Below the pieces are notes generated by a model. It worked only from the letters and a program-made list of their open reading frames with translations. It made no database searches and was not told the origin of the DNA. A stretch of DNA of 64,000 nt, taken from NCBI RefSeq assembly GCF_000230555.1, contig NC_016078.1:2356001-2420000 (forward strand), given 5' to 3'. Below, piece by piece: positions 17,490-26,485 of the stretch; position 1 is the first letter of the stretch; each line of letters starts with the position of its first letter. This DNA comes from Pelagibacterium halotolerans B2. GTDB taxonomy: Bacteria > Pseudomonadota > Alphaproteobacteria > Rhizobiales > Devosiaceae. Both the position numbers and the translations under genes were made by a program.

Positions 17490-18791
17490 ATGAGCATCAC
17501 CATTGTCGGAATTGGCTTCGCCATCATGCTTGGCCTCATGTTTCTCGGCATTCCCGTGGCCGTCGCCATTGTCGCAGTGGGCGTCCTGGGAGGCCTGGCC
17601 TTTTACGGCATGCCGCTGGTCGACATGATGGGCGGCGTGGTCTGGACCAGCTTCAACTCGCCCTCGATCCTCGCCATTCCATTGTTCATGCTGCTGGGCG
17701 AACTGCTGCTGCGTGGCGGCATTGCCGACAAGATGTTTGATGCCTTTGCGGTGTGGCTCGATCGGTTGCCGGGCGGATTGCTGCACACCAATATCGCCAC
17801 GAGCGCCCTGTTTTCGGCCACCTCGGGCTCGTCGGTGGCGACCGCGGCTACCGTGGGCACCATCGCATTGCCGGCACTCAACCAGCGCAACTATCCGATC
17901 GGCGCCTCGCTCGGCTCGCTGGCGGCGGGTGGCACGCTGGGCATCCTGATCCCACCCTCGATCAACCTGCTGGTCTATGGCTCGCTTGCCAATGCCTCGG
18001 TGGGACAACTGTTTGCTGCCGGACTGGTACCGGGAGTTTTGTTGGCCCTGTCCTTCTCGCTCTACATCGCAATATTCCAGGGCCGGAGCAGCCGCGATGT
18101 CGGGCAACCGAAACTCTCGTTGCGCGCCAAGCTGGGTTACCTCAAATACCTGTTCCCACCCTTCCTGATCTTCGGCGTGGTGATGGGGTCCATCTATGGC
18201 GGGCTTGCAACCCCGACGGAGTCGGCAGCGCTCGGCGTCGTCATCGCTCTCGCCATTGTTGCAGTGATGAAGCGGCTGAGCTGGGCGCTCTTGCTCAATT
18301 GCTGCATGCAGGCGGCACGCACCACAGGCATGACCGTGATCGTCCTCAGTTGCGCCCTGCTGCTCAACGTCACCATCTCCATGCTGGGGGCCACGCAGGT
18401 GGTTACGCAATGGGTGGCCGGATTTGGGCTCGATGCGTTCACCCTGCTGCTTGTGCTGATCATCTTCTATATCGTGCTCGGCATGTTCATGGATGCCATG
18501 TCCATGCTGGTGCTGACCGTGCCGATTGCCGTGCCAATGGTCGCCGCCGTTGGCGTCGATCCGATCTGGTTCGGCATCTTCATTATCCTCATGTGCGAGA
18601 TCGCCCTTATCACCCCACCTGTCGGTATGAACCTGTTCGTGGTGCATGGCCTCAGACGCGACGGCGGCAGCTTCAACGATGTCATCAAGGGTGGGCTCCC
18701 CTATGTGGGAGTGATGATCGGCTTCGTCATCCTGACCATGTTGGTCCCCGAAATCGTCACGTGGCTGCCCGACCGACTGGCAGGGCTGTGA
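17490..18791 (+). CDS. TRAP transporter large permease, DctM-like
   Basis: 433 residues with about twelve hydrophobic segments, the normal DctM size. Family landmarks: FGLD-type scissor helices, FSATSGSSVATAATVGTI, GSLAAGGTLGILIPPS, and the C-terminal LITPPVGMNLFV. It forms the transport channel with DctQ using an ion gradient. Its TGA shares two bases with the ATG of the racemase-like gene (ATGA-type coupling at 18789-18793). Confidence 0.95.
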   Translation: MSITIVGIGFAIMLGLMFLGIPVAVAIVAVGVLGGLAFYGMPLVDMMGGVVWTSFNSPSILAIPLFMLLGELLLRGGIADKMFDAFAVWLDRLPGGLLHTNIATSALFSATSGSSVATAATVGTIALPALNQRNYPIGASLGSLAAGGTLGILIPPSINLLVYGSLANASVGQLFAAGLVPGVLLALSFSLYIAIFQGRSSRDVGQPKLSLRAKLGYLKYLFPPFLIFGVVMGSIYGGLATPTESAALGVVIALAIVAVMKRLSWALLLNCCMQAARTTGMTVIVLSCALLLNVTISMLGATQVVTQWVAGFGLDAFTLLLVLIIFYIVLGMFMDAMSMLVLTVPIAVPMVAAVGVDPIWFGIFIILMCEIALITPPVGMNLFVVHGLRRDGGSFNDVIKGGLPYVGVMIGFVILTMLVPEIVTWLPDRLAGL

Positions 18792-19462
18792 TGGACCGCA
18801 CCGCTCACCCAGTGACCAGCAGGCGACTGCTGGTCATCAATCCCAATACCAATGTCGCCGTGACCGAGAGGGTGCGCAGGGCCGCCCAGGCATATGTCAC
18901 TCCAGGTACGGCACTGGATGTGGTCAATCCAAAACAGGGTCCCTTCGCCATTGAAACACCGCAGGACCGCGCCGCGGCGGTCCCACATGTGATTGAGCTC
19001 ATCGCCCGGGCGGCTGGCGCCTATAATGGATATATTCTCGCTTGTTTTGACGACATTGCCATTGCCGAGGCCCGTCAGGCGCTATCCGCGCCGGTCATCA
19101 GCATGGCCGAGGCCGGCATCCGGGCCGCCGCCGCGCACCATGCGCGCTTCACTGTCGTCACCACGGTCGAGGCGGCCGTGCCCACTATAGGGGCCCTCGT
19201 GGGTGTTTATGGTATGAGCGAGCGCTGCACGGTACGCGCGACGGGTATCGGCGTATCCGAGACAGCCGCAATGACCGAGAAAGCCGAGATCGCCCTGGCC
19301 GCTGCGGTAGCGGCATCGCAGGCATCTGGTTCGGGCGCTGTCGTGCTGGGTTCGGGCGCCTATGCGGGGCGGCGCCGGCAACTGACCCAAGCCTTCGCCA
19401 CGCCCTTCATCGACGGTCTGGAAGCGGCACTGAACTATTGCGAAACGGCGGCCTTCAGCTAG
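18791..19462 (+). CDS. Asp/Glu/hydantoin racemase-like protein lacking the second catalytic Cys
   Basis: 223 residues of the Asp/Glu racemase superfamily: N-terminal LLVINPNTN, then ILACFDDIAIAEAR with the first catalytic Cys, and the C-terminal strand VVLGSGAYAG, where relatives have LGCAGM with the second Cys. The Cys-to-Ser change would prevent standard two-base racemisation. The start overlaps the dctM stop, so it is tightly coupled to import and likely acts on the imported acid. Possible roles are a one-cysteine isomerase or decarboxylase-like enzyme, or a non-catalytic binder. The longer frame upstream re-reads dctM and is not used. Confidence 0.85.
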   Translation: MDRTAHPVTSRRLLVINPNTNVAVTERVRRAAQAYVTPGTALDVVNPKQGPFAIETPQDRAAAVPHVIELIARAAGAYNGYILACFDDIAIAEARQALSAPVISMAEAGIRAAAAHHARFTVVTTVEAAVPTIGALVGVYGMSERCTVRATGIGVSETAAMTEKAEIALAAAVAASQASGSGAVVLGSGAYAGRRRQLTQAFATPFIDGLEAALNYCETAAFS

Positions 19463-19713
19463 CGTCCATCCAGCGGCAACTTTCGGGATAGTGCAAGGAC
19501 GCTGCTGGTGACCGATTTGGTGAAGGGTTTCGGGTGCCGTCAGGCGTACGAAAGCCCCTCATGCAGGAAGCCGCGGCCGGCTCGCACAACTTGCTTCTGC
19601 AGCAGATAAAGCCGCCGGGCGCTACGTTTTTTCAACGCACACTCGTTCGCGATCTCGCGACCTGCTTTCGCAAACAGCTCGGTGCCTCTGACGGTCAACG
19701 CTAAGATCTTAAC

Positions 19714-21573
19714 CTAGAGTTCCAACGCCTTTATCCGAGAGTAGAGTGTTGTTGGCCGCATGCCGAGCAGTTCGGCGGCGCCCTTTGCGCCCGACACCCG
19801 GCCATCGGCCAGATCGAGCGCCCGCCGGATATTTTGCCGCTCGAGCTCGAGAATCTGGTTGCGTGTCAGGATTTCGTCACCGAGTTGCCGGGGCGCCGGG
19901 GATGGTGGCGATATCGCGGCCTGAGGCGGAGCGTTGAGGCTGAACTGCATCCGCCCGTTGCGCGCCAGAATCGCGGCGCGTTCGATCAGATTCTGTAATT
20001 CGCGGGCGTTTCCGGGCCAGCTATAGGCCTTGAGCTCGACGATGTTTGCGCGGGTCAGCACCGGCGAGGCGATGTTGAGACGGCTGCAGGCGATCTTGAG
20101 GAAATGGTCGGCCAGCACCGGAATATCGTCGCGGCGATCGCGCAGGGGGGCGCACTCGACCGGAAAGACGTTGAGCCGGAAATAGAGATCTTCGCGGAAA
20201 TTGCCCTTGGCCACCTCTTTCTGCAAATCGCGGTTGGTGGCCGCGATTACCCGGATGTCGACCTCGCGGGTCCTCTCTTCGCCCAGGCGCTCGAAGCGCC
20301 GGTCCTGGACCACCCGGAGCAGTTTCGATTGCAGATCGAGCGGGATCTCACCCACCTCGTCGAGAAAGATCGTACCGCCATTGGCCAGTTCAAACCGGCC
20401 GATCCGGTCGCGCAAGGCGCCGGTGAATGCCCCTTTGACGTGGCCGAAAAACTCGCTTTCGAACAGCTCGCGCGGAATGGCGGCGCAGTTCACCCGGATC
20501 AGCGGGCGCTCGGAGCGGTGCGAGGCCTGATGGATGGCGCGCGCCACCAGTTCCTTGCCCGTCCCGCTTTCCCCGGTGATCAGCACATTGGCGTCGGTGG
20601 GCGCCACCAGATCGATCTGTTTCAGGATCTTTCGGATCAGGGACGAGGACCCGATGATGTCGTAGTGATTGGACTGGGAGAGAATTTCTTCCTGCAGGTA
20701 GGCGTTCTCCATCTCCAGCCGCTCACGCAGCCGGGCATTTTCGGCCATCGCCTCGCGCAATTGCGCCTCGTTCTGCTTGCGCTGGGAAATGTCGCGAAAA
20801 ACGATGACCGCCCCGACCAGTGCCCCGTCGTCCTCGATGGGGGTGGACGTATATTCCACGCGGATCGGGCTGCCGTCCTTGCGCCAGAAGCATTCGTCCT
20901 CGACGGTGTTGATGGTGCCGTTGCGGAACGCGCCGTAAATGGGGCAGTCCGAGCCGTGATAGTGCGAACCGTCCGGGTGCTTGTAGTGCACCATGGCGTG
21001 CATGTTCTTGCCCACCAGGTCGTCGGCCTTCCAGCCCAGCATCGCCTGGGCGGCCGGGTTGACGAAGGTGGTGACCCCATCGGCGTTGACCCCGAATATC
21101 CCCTCGCCGGCCGCCGCGAGAATAAGCTGGTTCTCACGTTCGATTTCGCGGAAGAACCGCTCGGCACGCCGCCACTCCTCAAGGCCCTGCCGATGGTAAT
21201 TGTTGGCCTCGTGGTCGATGCTGCGGCGGCGCCGCTGCTCGAGATCGGCGATGGTGATCATCAACAGCGGCCCATCGGCGGTTTTGATGGCCACCAACTG
21301 ATGCTCGACCGTATCCATGGCCGTGCTGCCGTCGGGCTGCAGGTCGCTGGCATAATAGCAGCCCTGTTCGAGCGCGGCTTCAGTCGCGATATGCAACTGG
21401 GCGATGCAGGCACCATAAAGCGTCCGCATCGTTCCCGTTGCCGCCTCATCGAGGCGTGCGCCAAAGAACGATCGCGCCGCCGGATTTGCAAAAACAAGCA
21501 CATCGCGCACCGGGTCCACGACAAGGACCGGATCGGACTTGGCCGAGATCAGGGCTTCCAGCACCTCCGTCAC
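19714..21573 (-). CDS. Sigma-54-dependent transcriptional activator with two PAS domains
   Basis: About 619 residues from GTG 21573. Two PAS domains come first (about 1-110 and 150-270; the second has the [10 protein letters not shown] insertion and [12 protein letters not shown]), then a coiled linker, the AAA+ domain (Walker A GESGTGKE, sigma-54 contact loop GAFTGA, Walker [11 protein letters not shown]) and a C-terminal Fis-type helix-turn-helix ([19 protein letters not shown]). The open frame continues further upstream, but that part would run through the operator region. It is divergent from the cyanate transport/cyanase genes, whose promoter is sigma-54 type, so it is their probable activator; the PAS ligand is unknown. 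Confidence 0.92.
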   Translation of the reverse strand: MTEVLEALISAKSDPVLVVDPVRDVLVFANPAARSFFGARLDEAATGTMRTLYGACIAQLHIATEAALEQGCYYASDLQPDGSTAMDTVEHQLVAIKTADGPLLMITIADLEQRRRRSIDHEANNYHRQGLEEWRRAERFFREIERENQLILAAAGEGIFGVNADGVTTFVNPAAQAMLGWKADDLVGKNMHAMVHYKHPDGSHYHGSDCPIYGAFRNGTINTVEDECFWRKDGSPIRVEYTSTPIEDDGALVGAVIVFRDISQRKQNEAQLREAMAENARLRERLEMENAYLQEEILSQSNHYDIIGSSSLIRKILKQIDLVAPTDANVLITGESGTGKELVARAIHQASHRSERPLIRVNCAAIPRELFESEFFGHVKGAFTGALRDRIGRFELANGGTIFLDEVGEIPLDLQSKLLRVVQDRRFERLGEERTREVDIRVIAATNRDLQKEVAKGNFREDLYFRLNVFPVECAPLRDRRDDIPVLADHFLKIACSRLNIASPVLTRANIVELKAYSWPGNARELQNLIERAAILARNGRMQFSLNAPPQAAISPPSPAPRQLGDEILTRNQILELERQNIRRALDLADGRVSGAKGAAELLGMRPTTLYSRIKALEL

Positions 21574-21612
21574 CTCATACGTCTCCGCTGCCCGACAAGA
21601 ATGCACGAAATA

Positions 21613-21656
21613 TCGTAACGTGATTACGAAGCGCCGTAAATTACGAATGTTCGTAA
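21613..21656. promoter_or_regulatory. Clustered TCGTAA/TTACGA dyads, candidate enhancer
   Basis: Four half-sites in 44 bp: TCGTAA-N5-TTACGA at 21613-21629, CGTAAATTACG at 21635-21645, and TTACGA-N4-TCGTAA at 21641-21656. They lie 57-100 bp upstream of the sigma-54 promoter and just upstream of the activator gene, where an enhancer for a Fis-type activator is expected. Confidence 0.65.
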
Positions 21657-21712
21657 ACTGGTTTGCTGCACCGAAAGCCCCAAAGTCCGGGCAGATCGGC
21701 GATTTTTCCGTC

Positions 21713-21728
21713 TGGCATGGTGATTGCA
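21713..21728 (+). promoter_or_regulatory. Sigma-54 (-24/-12) promoter of the cyanate operon
   Basis: TGGCATGGTGATTGCA matches the TGGCAC-G-N4-TTGCA consensus with GG and GC correctly spaced. The predicted start of transcription near 21740 leaves a leader of about 30 bases before ATG 21769. Confidence 0.75.
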
Positions 21729-21768
21729 ACGACGGCAGCAGAGCATCAACCAAACACAGGGGAATGGC

Positions 21769-23148
21769 ATGACGATCACGAGCTTGGGCAACCCGTATGA
21801 TGGAAGGACCGACCTCAGGCACACCAGGGGCTGTGGCTGCGCCAACTGCAAGGCCGGCGCTTCACCTTCGGCAAGCGAGGACATGTCCAGCGACGCCATG
21901 ATGGAACGGGTCGTCGAAAGCGCTATCGTGCGCTCGACCTTCGGTCATCGCGACATCTCGCGCCGCAGCTTCGCCTCCATGCTCGGAGCATCCACGCTCG
22001 CTGCGGCTTTTGCCTCCATCCTGCCCATGGACAAGGTCAAGGCCAACATCCTCGAAGAGATCGGCACGCCGGAAAAAACCGATCTGCGCGTGGGTTTCGT
22101 ACCCATCACCTGCGCAACCCCGATCATCATGGCTGAGCCCATGGGCTTTTACGAGCGCTATGGGCTCAATGTGGAAGTGGTGAAAACCTCCAGTTGGGCC
22201 ATTGCCCGCGACATGTCGCTTTCGGGTGAATATGACGCGTCGCACATGCTGACCCCCATGCCACTGGCCATCACGCTGGGTGCTGGTTCGACCGCAACAC
22301 CGTTTCTCATGCCGGCGGTCGAGAACATCAACGGCCAGGCGATCGTCTTGCGCAACGATCACCAGGACAAGAACGATGATCCATCGCTGTGGAAAGGCAT
22401 GACCTTCGGGGTGCCGTTCGAATATTCCATGCACAACTTCCTGCTGCGCTATTACGTTGCAGAACATGGCCTCGACCCCGACCGCGACATCCAGATCCGC
22501 GTGGTTCCGCCCCCGGAAATGGTCGCCAACCTTTCGGCGGGTAATCTCGACGGCTATCTCTCCCCAGATCCATTCAACCAGCGCGCCGTCTGGGAGAATG
22601 CGGGCTTTATTCACAAGCTCACCAAGGACATCTGGGAGGGCCACCCGTGCTGTGCGTTCGCGTGTTCGGCCGAATTCGCACAGACCATGCCCAACACCTA
22701 TGGCAGTCTGCTGCGCGCCCTAGTCGATGCCACCCAATATGCCAGCGCATCGGAAAACCGGATGGAGATTTCCGAGGCTATTGCGCCAACCAATTATCTC
22801 AACCAGCCGGTCGAGGTGATCCAGCAGGTCCTCACGGGACGCTACGCGGATGGGCTGGGCAGCGTCCAGGACGTGCCCGACCGTATCGATTTCGATCCCT
22901 TCCCCTGGCATTCGATGGGTGTCTGGATCCTCACCCAGATGAAGCGCTGGGGCTATATCGAGGGCGATGTCGACTATCGCGCCGTGGCCGAGCAGGTCTA
23001 TCTCGCCTCGGACTGCGCCACCGTCATGCGCGATCTGGGCCTCACCCCGCCCGAAGAAACCTACAAATCGCATGTCATCATGGGCAAGACCTTCGATCCG
23101 GCCGAGCCGGAAGCCTATGTCGACAGCTTTGCCATCAAGCGGAGCTAA
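21769..23148 (+). CDS. CmpA/NrtA-type ABC transporter substrate-binding protein (probable cyanate/nitrate receptor)
   Basis: 459 residues. A long N-terminal region carries a CGCANC cysteine motif (residues 22-27) and, at 64-68, the twin-arginine SRRSF followed by a hydrophobic [14 protein letters not shown], so export by Tat is likely. The rest is a CmpA/NrtA periplasmic binding fold ([35 protein letters not shown]). AGGGGAA precedes ATG 21769. The same Cys-plus-Tat layout occurs in proteobacterial members of this family. Linkage to cyanase favours cyanate as ligand; nitrate or nitrite cannot be excluded. Confidence 0.88.
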   Translation: MTITSLGNPYDGRTDLRHTRGCGCANCKAGASPSASEDMSSDAMMERVVESAIVRSTFGHRDISRRSFASMLGASTLAAAFASILPMDKVKANILEEIGTPEKTDLRVGFVPITCATPIIMAEPMGFYERYGLNVEVVKTSSWAIARDMSLSGEYDASHMLTPMPLAITLGAGSTATPFLMPAVENINGQAIVLRNDHQDKNDDPSLWKGMTFGVPFEYSMHNFLLRYYVAEHGLDPDRDIQIRVVPPPEMVANLSAGNLDGYLSPDPFNQRAVWENAGFIHKLTKDIWEGHPCCAFACSAEFAQTMPNTYGSLLRALVDATQYASASENRMEISEAIAPTNYLNQPVEVIQQVLTGRYADGLGSVQDVPDRIDFDPFPWHSMGVWILTQMKRWGYIEGDVDYRAVAEQVYLASDCATVMRDLGLTPPEETYKSHVIMGKTFDPAEPEAYVDSFAIKRS

Positions 23149-23174
23149 ATCGATTCACCGAATATGAAATCCTC

Positions 23175-23876
23175 ATGGGCGGCGGCGCGCCCAAGGCCGG
23201 CATCCCCGCACCATCGGAAATCATTGCCAAGGCCGTCGAAGAGCTCTCCAACCCGTTCTATGACGCCGGGCCCAACGACAAGGGCATCGGCATCCAGATC
23301 GGCTATTCGCTGTTTCGCGTTCTGGCGGGTTATTTTCTCGCCGCGCTGATCGCCTTGCCCGTCGGGTTTCTGATCGGGATGAGCCCGCTCATGTATAAGG
23401 CGCTCGATCCCTTTATCCAGGTCCTGCGGCCCATTTCCCCGCTCGCCTGGATGCCGCTGGCCCTGTTTCTCATTCGCGACAGCCAGGCCTCGGCAATCTT
23501 TGTGATCTTTATCTGCTCGATCTGGCCGATGCTGATCAACACCGCCTTCGGCGTGGCCGGGGTGCGCAAGGATTGGGTCAATGTGGCCCGCACTCACGAA
23601 CTCGGGCCCTTGCGGACCGCGTTCCAGGTGATCCTGCCTGCCGCGGCGCCGACCATCGTCACCGGCATGCGGATATCGATCGGGATTGCGTGGCTGGTGA
23701 TCGTGGCCGCCGAGATGCTCGTGGGTGGCACCGGCATCGGGTATTATGTGTGGAACGAGTGGAACAATCTCGATCTCACCTCAGTCATTTTCTCGATCCT
23801 GACCATCGGCGTCGTCGGCATGTTGCTCGATGCCGCCTTCGGCCAGCTTCAGCGCGCCGTGCGCTATCAGGAATAG
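23175..23876 (+). CDS. ABC transporter permease, NrtB/CynB-type, N-terminally short
   Basis: Membrane subunit, 233 residues from ATG 23175. The conserved pre-helix region (IPAPSEIIAKAVEEL, GPNDKGIGIQIGYS) and the permease core (ISPLAWMPLALFLI; EAA-type loop ARTHELGPLRTAFQVILP) are present. Relatives are 270-300 residues and have a first transmembrane helix before the GGGAPK segment; it is absent here, and only 26 bp separate this ATG from the receptor stop. There is no clear Shine-Dalgarno. The in-frame upstream sequence re-reads the receptor gene. A deletion may have removed the first helix. Confidence 0.85.
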   Translation: MGGGAPKAGIPAPSEIIAKAVEELSNPFYDAGPNDKGIGIQIGYSLFRVLAGYFLAALIALPVGFLIGMSPLMYKALDPFIQVLRPISPLAWMPLALFLIRDSQASAIFVIFICSIWPMLINTAFGVAGVRKDWVNVARTHELGPLRTAFQVILPAAAPTIVTGMRISIGIAWLVIVAAEMLVGGTGIGYYVWNEWNNLDLTSVIFSILTIGVVGMLLDAAFGQLQRAVRYQE

Positions 23877-23885
23877 GAGAGCGGC

Positions 23886-24797
23886 ATGGACAAACCATTT
23901 CTCGAAATCGACGGATTGGCCAAGCGGTTCCCCAATCCGAAAGGTGAAGACCTTACGGTCTTCGAGAACGTCAACTTCGATATCGACAGGGGCGAATTCA
24001 TTTGCATCATCGGGCATTCGGGATGCGGGAAATCGACGATCCTGAACGTGCTTGCGGGGCTGGACGAGCCGACCGAGGGTGCGGTGACGATGGACGGCAA
24101 GGAGGTTTCTGGACCGAGCCTCGATCGCGGCATCGTCTTCCAGAACTATTCGCTCTTGCCCTGGATGAGCGCCATCAAGAACGTCGCGTTCGGGGTCAAG
24201 GCGCGCAATCCCAAATGGAGCCGCGCGCAGGTCTATGACCACGCCAAGACATTTCTGGACATGGTCGGCCTCAGGGATGGTGCCGAACACAGAAAGCCGG
24301 CCCAGCTTTCGGGCGGCATGCGCCAGCGCGTCTCGATTGCGCGCGCCTTTGCGATCGAACCCAAACTGCTCTTGCTCGATGAGCCCTTCGGGGCGCTCGA
24401 TGCCCTGACCCGCGGCACGATCCAGGACGAGTTGATCCGCATCTGGCAGGGCACCAACCAGACGGTGTTCATGATCACTCACGACGTGGATGAAGCGATC
24501 CTTCTGGCCGACCGCATCCTGCTCATGAGCAATGGCCCCAAGGCGCAGGTTGCCGAAAGCGTATTCGTCGACATCGAGCGGCCCCGACGCCGCGCCGAGA
24601 TCATCCACGATCCGGCCTATTACAAGATCCGCAACCATCTGGTCGATTTTCTCTCCGCGCGTTCGGCGCAGATCGCGCTTGGCGGTGAGGGAAATTCGAA
24701 CGCGATGGCCCGTCCGCGCACGGTCAATCCCGCACGGGAGGGAACGCCCGAAATCGCCGAAGACAGCGACCGCCCGCGTCTTGTCTCGATTGCCTGA
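23886..24797 (+). CDS. ABC transporter ATP-binding protein, NrtD/CynD-type
   Basis: 303 residues. Walker A GHSGCGKST, Q-loop VFQNYSLLPWM typical of the nitrate/sulfonate/taurine group, signature QLSGGMRQRVSIARA, Walker B LLLLDEPFGALD, and switch His in FMITHDVDEA. A C-terminal tail of about 40 residues extends past the ATPase core. AGGAGAG precedes ATG 23886. It powers the preceding permease. Confidence 0.93.
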   Translation: MDKPFLEIDGLAKRFPNPKGEDLTVFENVNFDIDRGEFICIIGHSGCGKSTILNVLAGLDEPTEGAVTMDGKEVSGPSLDRGIVFQNYSLLPWMSAIKNVAFGVKARNPKWSRAQVYDHAKTFLDMVGLRDGAEHRKPAQLSGGMRQRVSIARAFAIEPKLLLLDEPFGALDALTRGTIQDELIRIWQGTNQTVFMITHDVDEAILLADRILLMSNGPKAQVAESVFVDIERPRRRAEIIHDPAYYKIRNHLVDFLSARSAQIALGGEGNSNAMARPRTVNPAREGTPEIAEDSDRPRLVSIA

Positions 24798-24834
24798 CTA
24801 CGATTGCCAACAGCCAAGAAAAAGGAACGAACCG

Positions 24835-25275
24835 ATGAACAAGGCTGACGTCACCGACATGATCCTCGAAAAGAAGCGTGCCACGGGGATCACCTGGGGG
24901 GAAATTGCCGAAGGGATCGGCATGTCGGATGTGTTTACGACCTCCGCGTGCCTGGGCATGAATGCTTTCCCGCGCGAAAAGGCCGATATCCTCGCCCGCA
25001 ATCTGGGGCTGCCACAGGAAGCCGCCGTGGTGCTGGCTGAGTATCCGACCAAAGTTTTCAGCCAGTCAGTCCCGACCGATCCAGCAGTCTACCGCCTTTA
25101 CGAGATCGTCGGCGTCTACGGTGACACGATTAAGGAATTGATCAACGAAAAAGCGGGCAACGGCATAATGAGCGCTATTGACTTCGAGATGAGCGTAGAA
25201 AAGGTACCGAACGCCAAGGGTGACAGGATCGAGTTGAAGATTTCGGGCAAGTATCTCGAATACAAGAGTTGGTGA
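24835..25275 (+). CDS. cynS: Cyanase (cyanate hydratase)
   Basis: Converts cyanate and bicarbonate to ammonia and carbon dioxide (via carbamate); active as a decamer in the cytoplasm. 146 residues, close to the E. coli enzyme. The N-terminal helical domain (ILEKKRATGITWGEIAEGIG) is followed by the catalytic domain, where the active-site Arg and Glu lie in VYRLYEIVGVYG and the Ser in NGIMSAIDFEM. AAAGGAA precedes ATG 24835. As last gene of the transporter operon it shows that the system uses cyanate as a nitrogen source or detoxifies it. Confidence 0.97.
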   Translation: MNKADVTDMILEKKRATGITWGEIAEGIGMSDVFTTSACLGMNAFPREKADILARNLGLPQEAAVVLAEYPTKVFSQSVPTDPAVYRLYEIVGVYGDTIKELINEKAGNGIMSAIDFEMSVEKVPNAKGDRIELKISGKYLEYKSW

Positions 25276-25617
25276 CATGACCTTGGAGGAGCGCACGGCT
25301 CGCACGCCGCAAGCTTTGCCTTGCCCCGTTTGCTCCTCTCCTTCACCGCGTTGGCCGAGAAACACATCGCCCAAACACGGCGAGTTCCAGGAAGTTGCTA
25401 AGCGGCTCATGAGAATGATTGATCCCAAAGCGCCCTTTAGCGGTGACATCCGTTTCCTCATGCGCCGAGAGCAGCCTTGGATACAAGAACTCCGTGTGGC
25501 CCAGTCATCGCATCCAAGCCCACGCCCGCTGCAACCCAGAATGCAATCCCAGGCACTCCACGCGTGAGCATACCTACAGAGCAGAATATGTAACCACCTG
25601 CAATATAAAGAAAATTT
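25276..25617. other. 342-bp intergenic stretch, no gene seen
   Basis: Between the cyanase stop and the tRNA 3' end. Short open frames on both strands lack motifs and start signals. There is no strong hairpin beyond weak GC pairing right after cynS. Confidence 0.55.
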
Positions 25618-25694
25618 TGGTAGCGGAGGAGGGACTTGAACCCCCGACACGCGGATTATGATTCCGCTGCTCTAACCAGCTGAGCTACTCCGCC
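25618..25694 (-). tRNA. tRNA-Met (CAT)
   Basis: Reads as a complete 77-base cloverleaf on the minus strand with encoded CCA (25618-25620). Acceptor stem GGCGGAG/CTCCGCT, D-arm with TAGCTCAG and GGTTAGAG, anticodon arm GCGGA-ATCATAA-TCCGC with anticodon CAT, and T-arm GGGGG-TTCAAGT-CCCTC. Sequence type fits elongator tRNA-Met; a lysidine-modified Ile2 tRNA would share CAT but has a different body. Confidence 0.93.
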
Positions 25695-25759
25695 CCTTCA
25701 GGGCTTGGCCACGTAAGGCGACCTTCCGTCGGCGCAAGGGGCTGACGGCACGGGGCTTA

Positions 25760-26485
25760 TTAGGGATCGGCGTTCTTCCTGTCAAGCGCCACACGACCCC
25801 CTTTGATGCTTTCCACATAGTGCCTGACAGCGCCCAGATCGCGAGTAAAAGCTTTTCGCTCTTTAGCGGCTTTGGTTCGGTCGGGCATGCGCAACAGGTA
25901 AGAGGGGTGGACGGCGACGAAAACCATCGTCCCGTCATCCAATTCTCTTGGCGCATCGCGCAGTTGCGATATCGTGGCGCCCGAGCCCAATAGGCTTTGC
26001 GCCGCCGTCGCCCCGAGCGCCACGATGACCTTGGGCCGCACCAGCGCCCGCTCGTGATCGAGCCAGAACCGACAGGCGGAAATCTCTCCTCCATTGGGCT
26101 TCTGGTGCAGCCGCCTTTTGCCGCGTGGCGCGAATTTGAAATGCTTGACGGCATTGGTCACAAACACCTTGGTCCGGTCGATCCCCACTTCGATCAGCAC
26201 CTGATCAAGCACTTTGCCGGCCGGTCCCACAAAGGGATGACCTTCGATATCTTCCCGGTCTCCGGGTTGTTCGCCAACCATCATGATCGGTGCCTGGCTG
26301 GGACCCTCACCGAAAACAACTTGCGTTGCATTTTCATACAGCGGACAGCGCCGACAGCCCTCGGCTGCCTTCCTTGCTTGCTTGCTTGAGCGAACGAAAT
26401 TTCCCCTTCGGCTCACTATCGATGTCCTTGCGCCGCACAGTCTGCCGTTGCCGCCGGATCGGAGGCGCGCTTGCCTCTTTGTCAA
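25760..26485 (-). CDS. UdgX-type uracil-DNA glycosylase; N-terminus disrupted by a repeat
   Basis: DNA-repair glycosylase of the family 4-like UdgX group, which binds uracil-DNA covalently through a His in a KRRxH loop. Seen here: GCRRCPLYENATQ Fe-S cysteines, GEQPGDREDIEGHPFVGPAG active-site loop, GKRRLHQKP UdgX loop with the His, and VAVHPSYLLR. The frame holding all motifs opens only with TTG 26485 and gives an unlikely N-terminus. ATG 26489, which has GGGAGG at good spacing, is one frame off; removing one CAAG unit at 26373-26388 joins it to KQARKAAEGCRRCP. The gene may therefore be switched off in this sequence. Confidence 0.88.
   Translation of the reverse strand: MTKRQARLRSGGNGRLCGARTSIVSRRGNFVRSSKQARKAAEGCRRCPLYENATQVVFGEGPSQAPIMMVGEQPGDREDIEGHPFVGPAGKVLDQVLIEVGIDRTKVFVTNAVKHFKFAPRGKRRLHQKPNGGEISACRFWLDHERALVRPKVIVALGATAAQSLLGSGATISQLRDAPRELDDGTMVFVAVHPSYLLRMPDRTKAAKERKAFTRDLGAVRHYVESIKGGRVALDRKNADP
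26373..26388 (-). repeat. (CAAG)4 tetranucleotide repeat inside udgX
   Basis: Four perfect CAAG units on the coding strand near codon 35 from ATG 26489. Unit loss or gain shifts the reading frame; three units would restore a continuous protein from the Shine-Dalgarno-preceded ATG. Confidence 0.8.

Noticed and set aside
17256..18647. His/Asp/Gln-rich minus-strand open frame opposite dctM
   Set aside because: Composition is typical of a shadow of membrane-protein codons; the TRAP genes explain the region.
20104..21618. Long plus-strand open frame opposite the PAS activator
   Set aside because: Antisense to AAA+ and PAS motifs on the other strand; product has biased composition and no domain.
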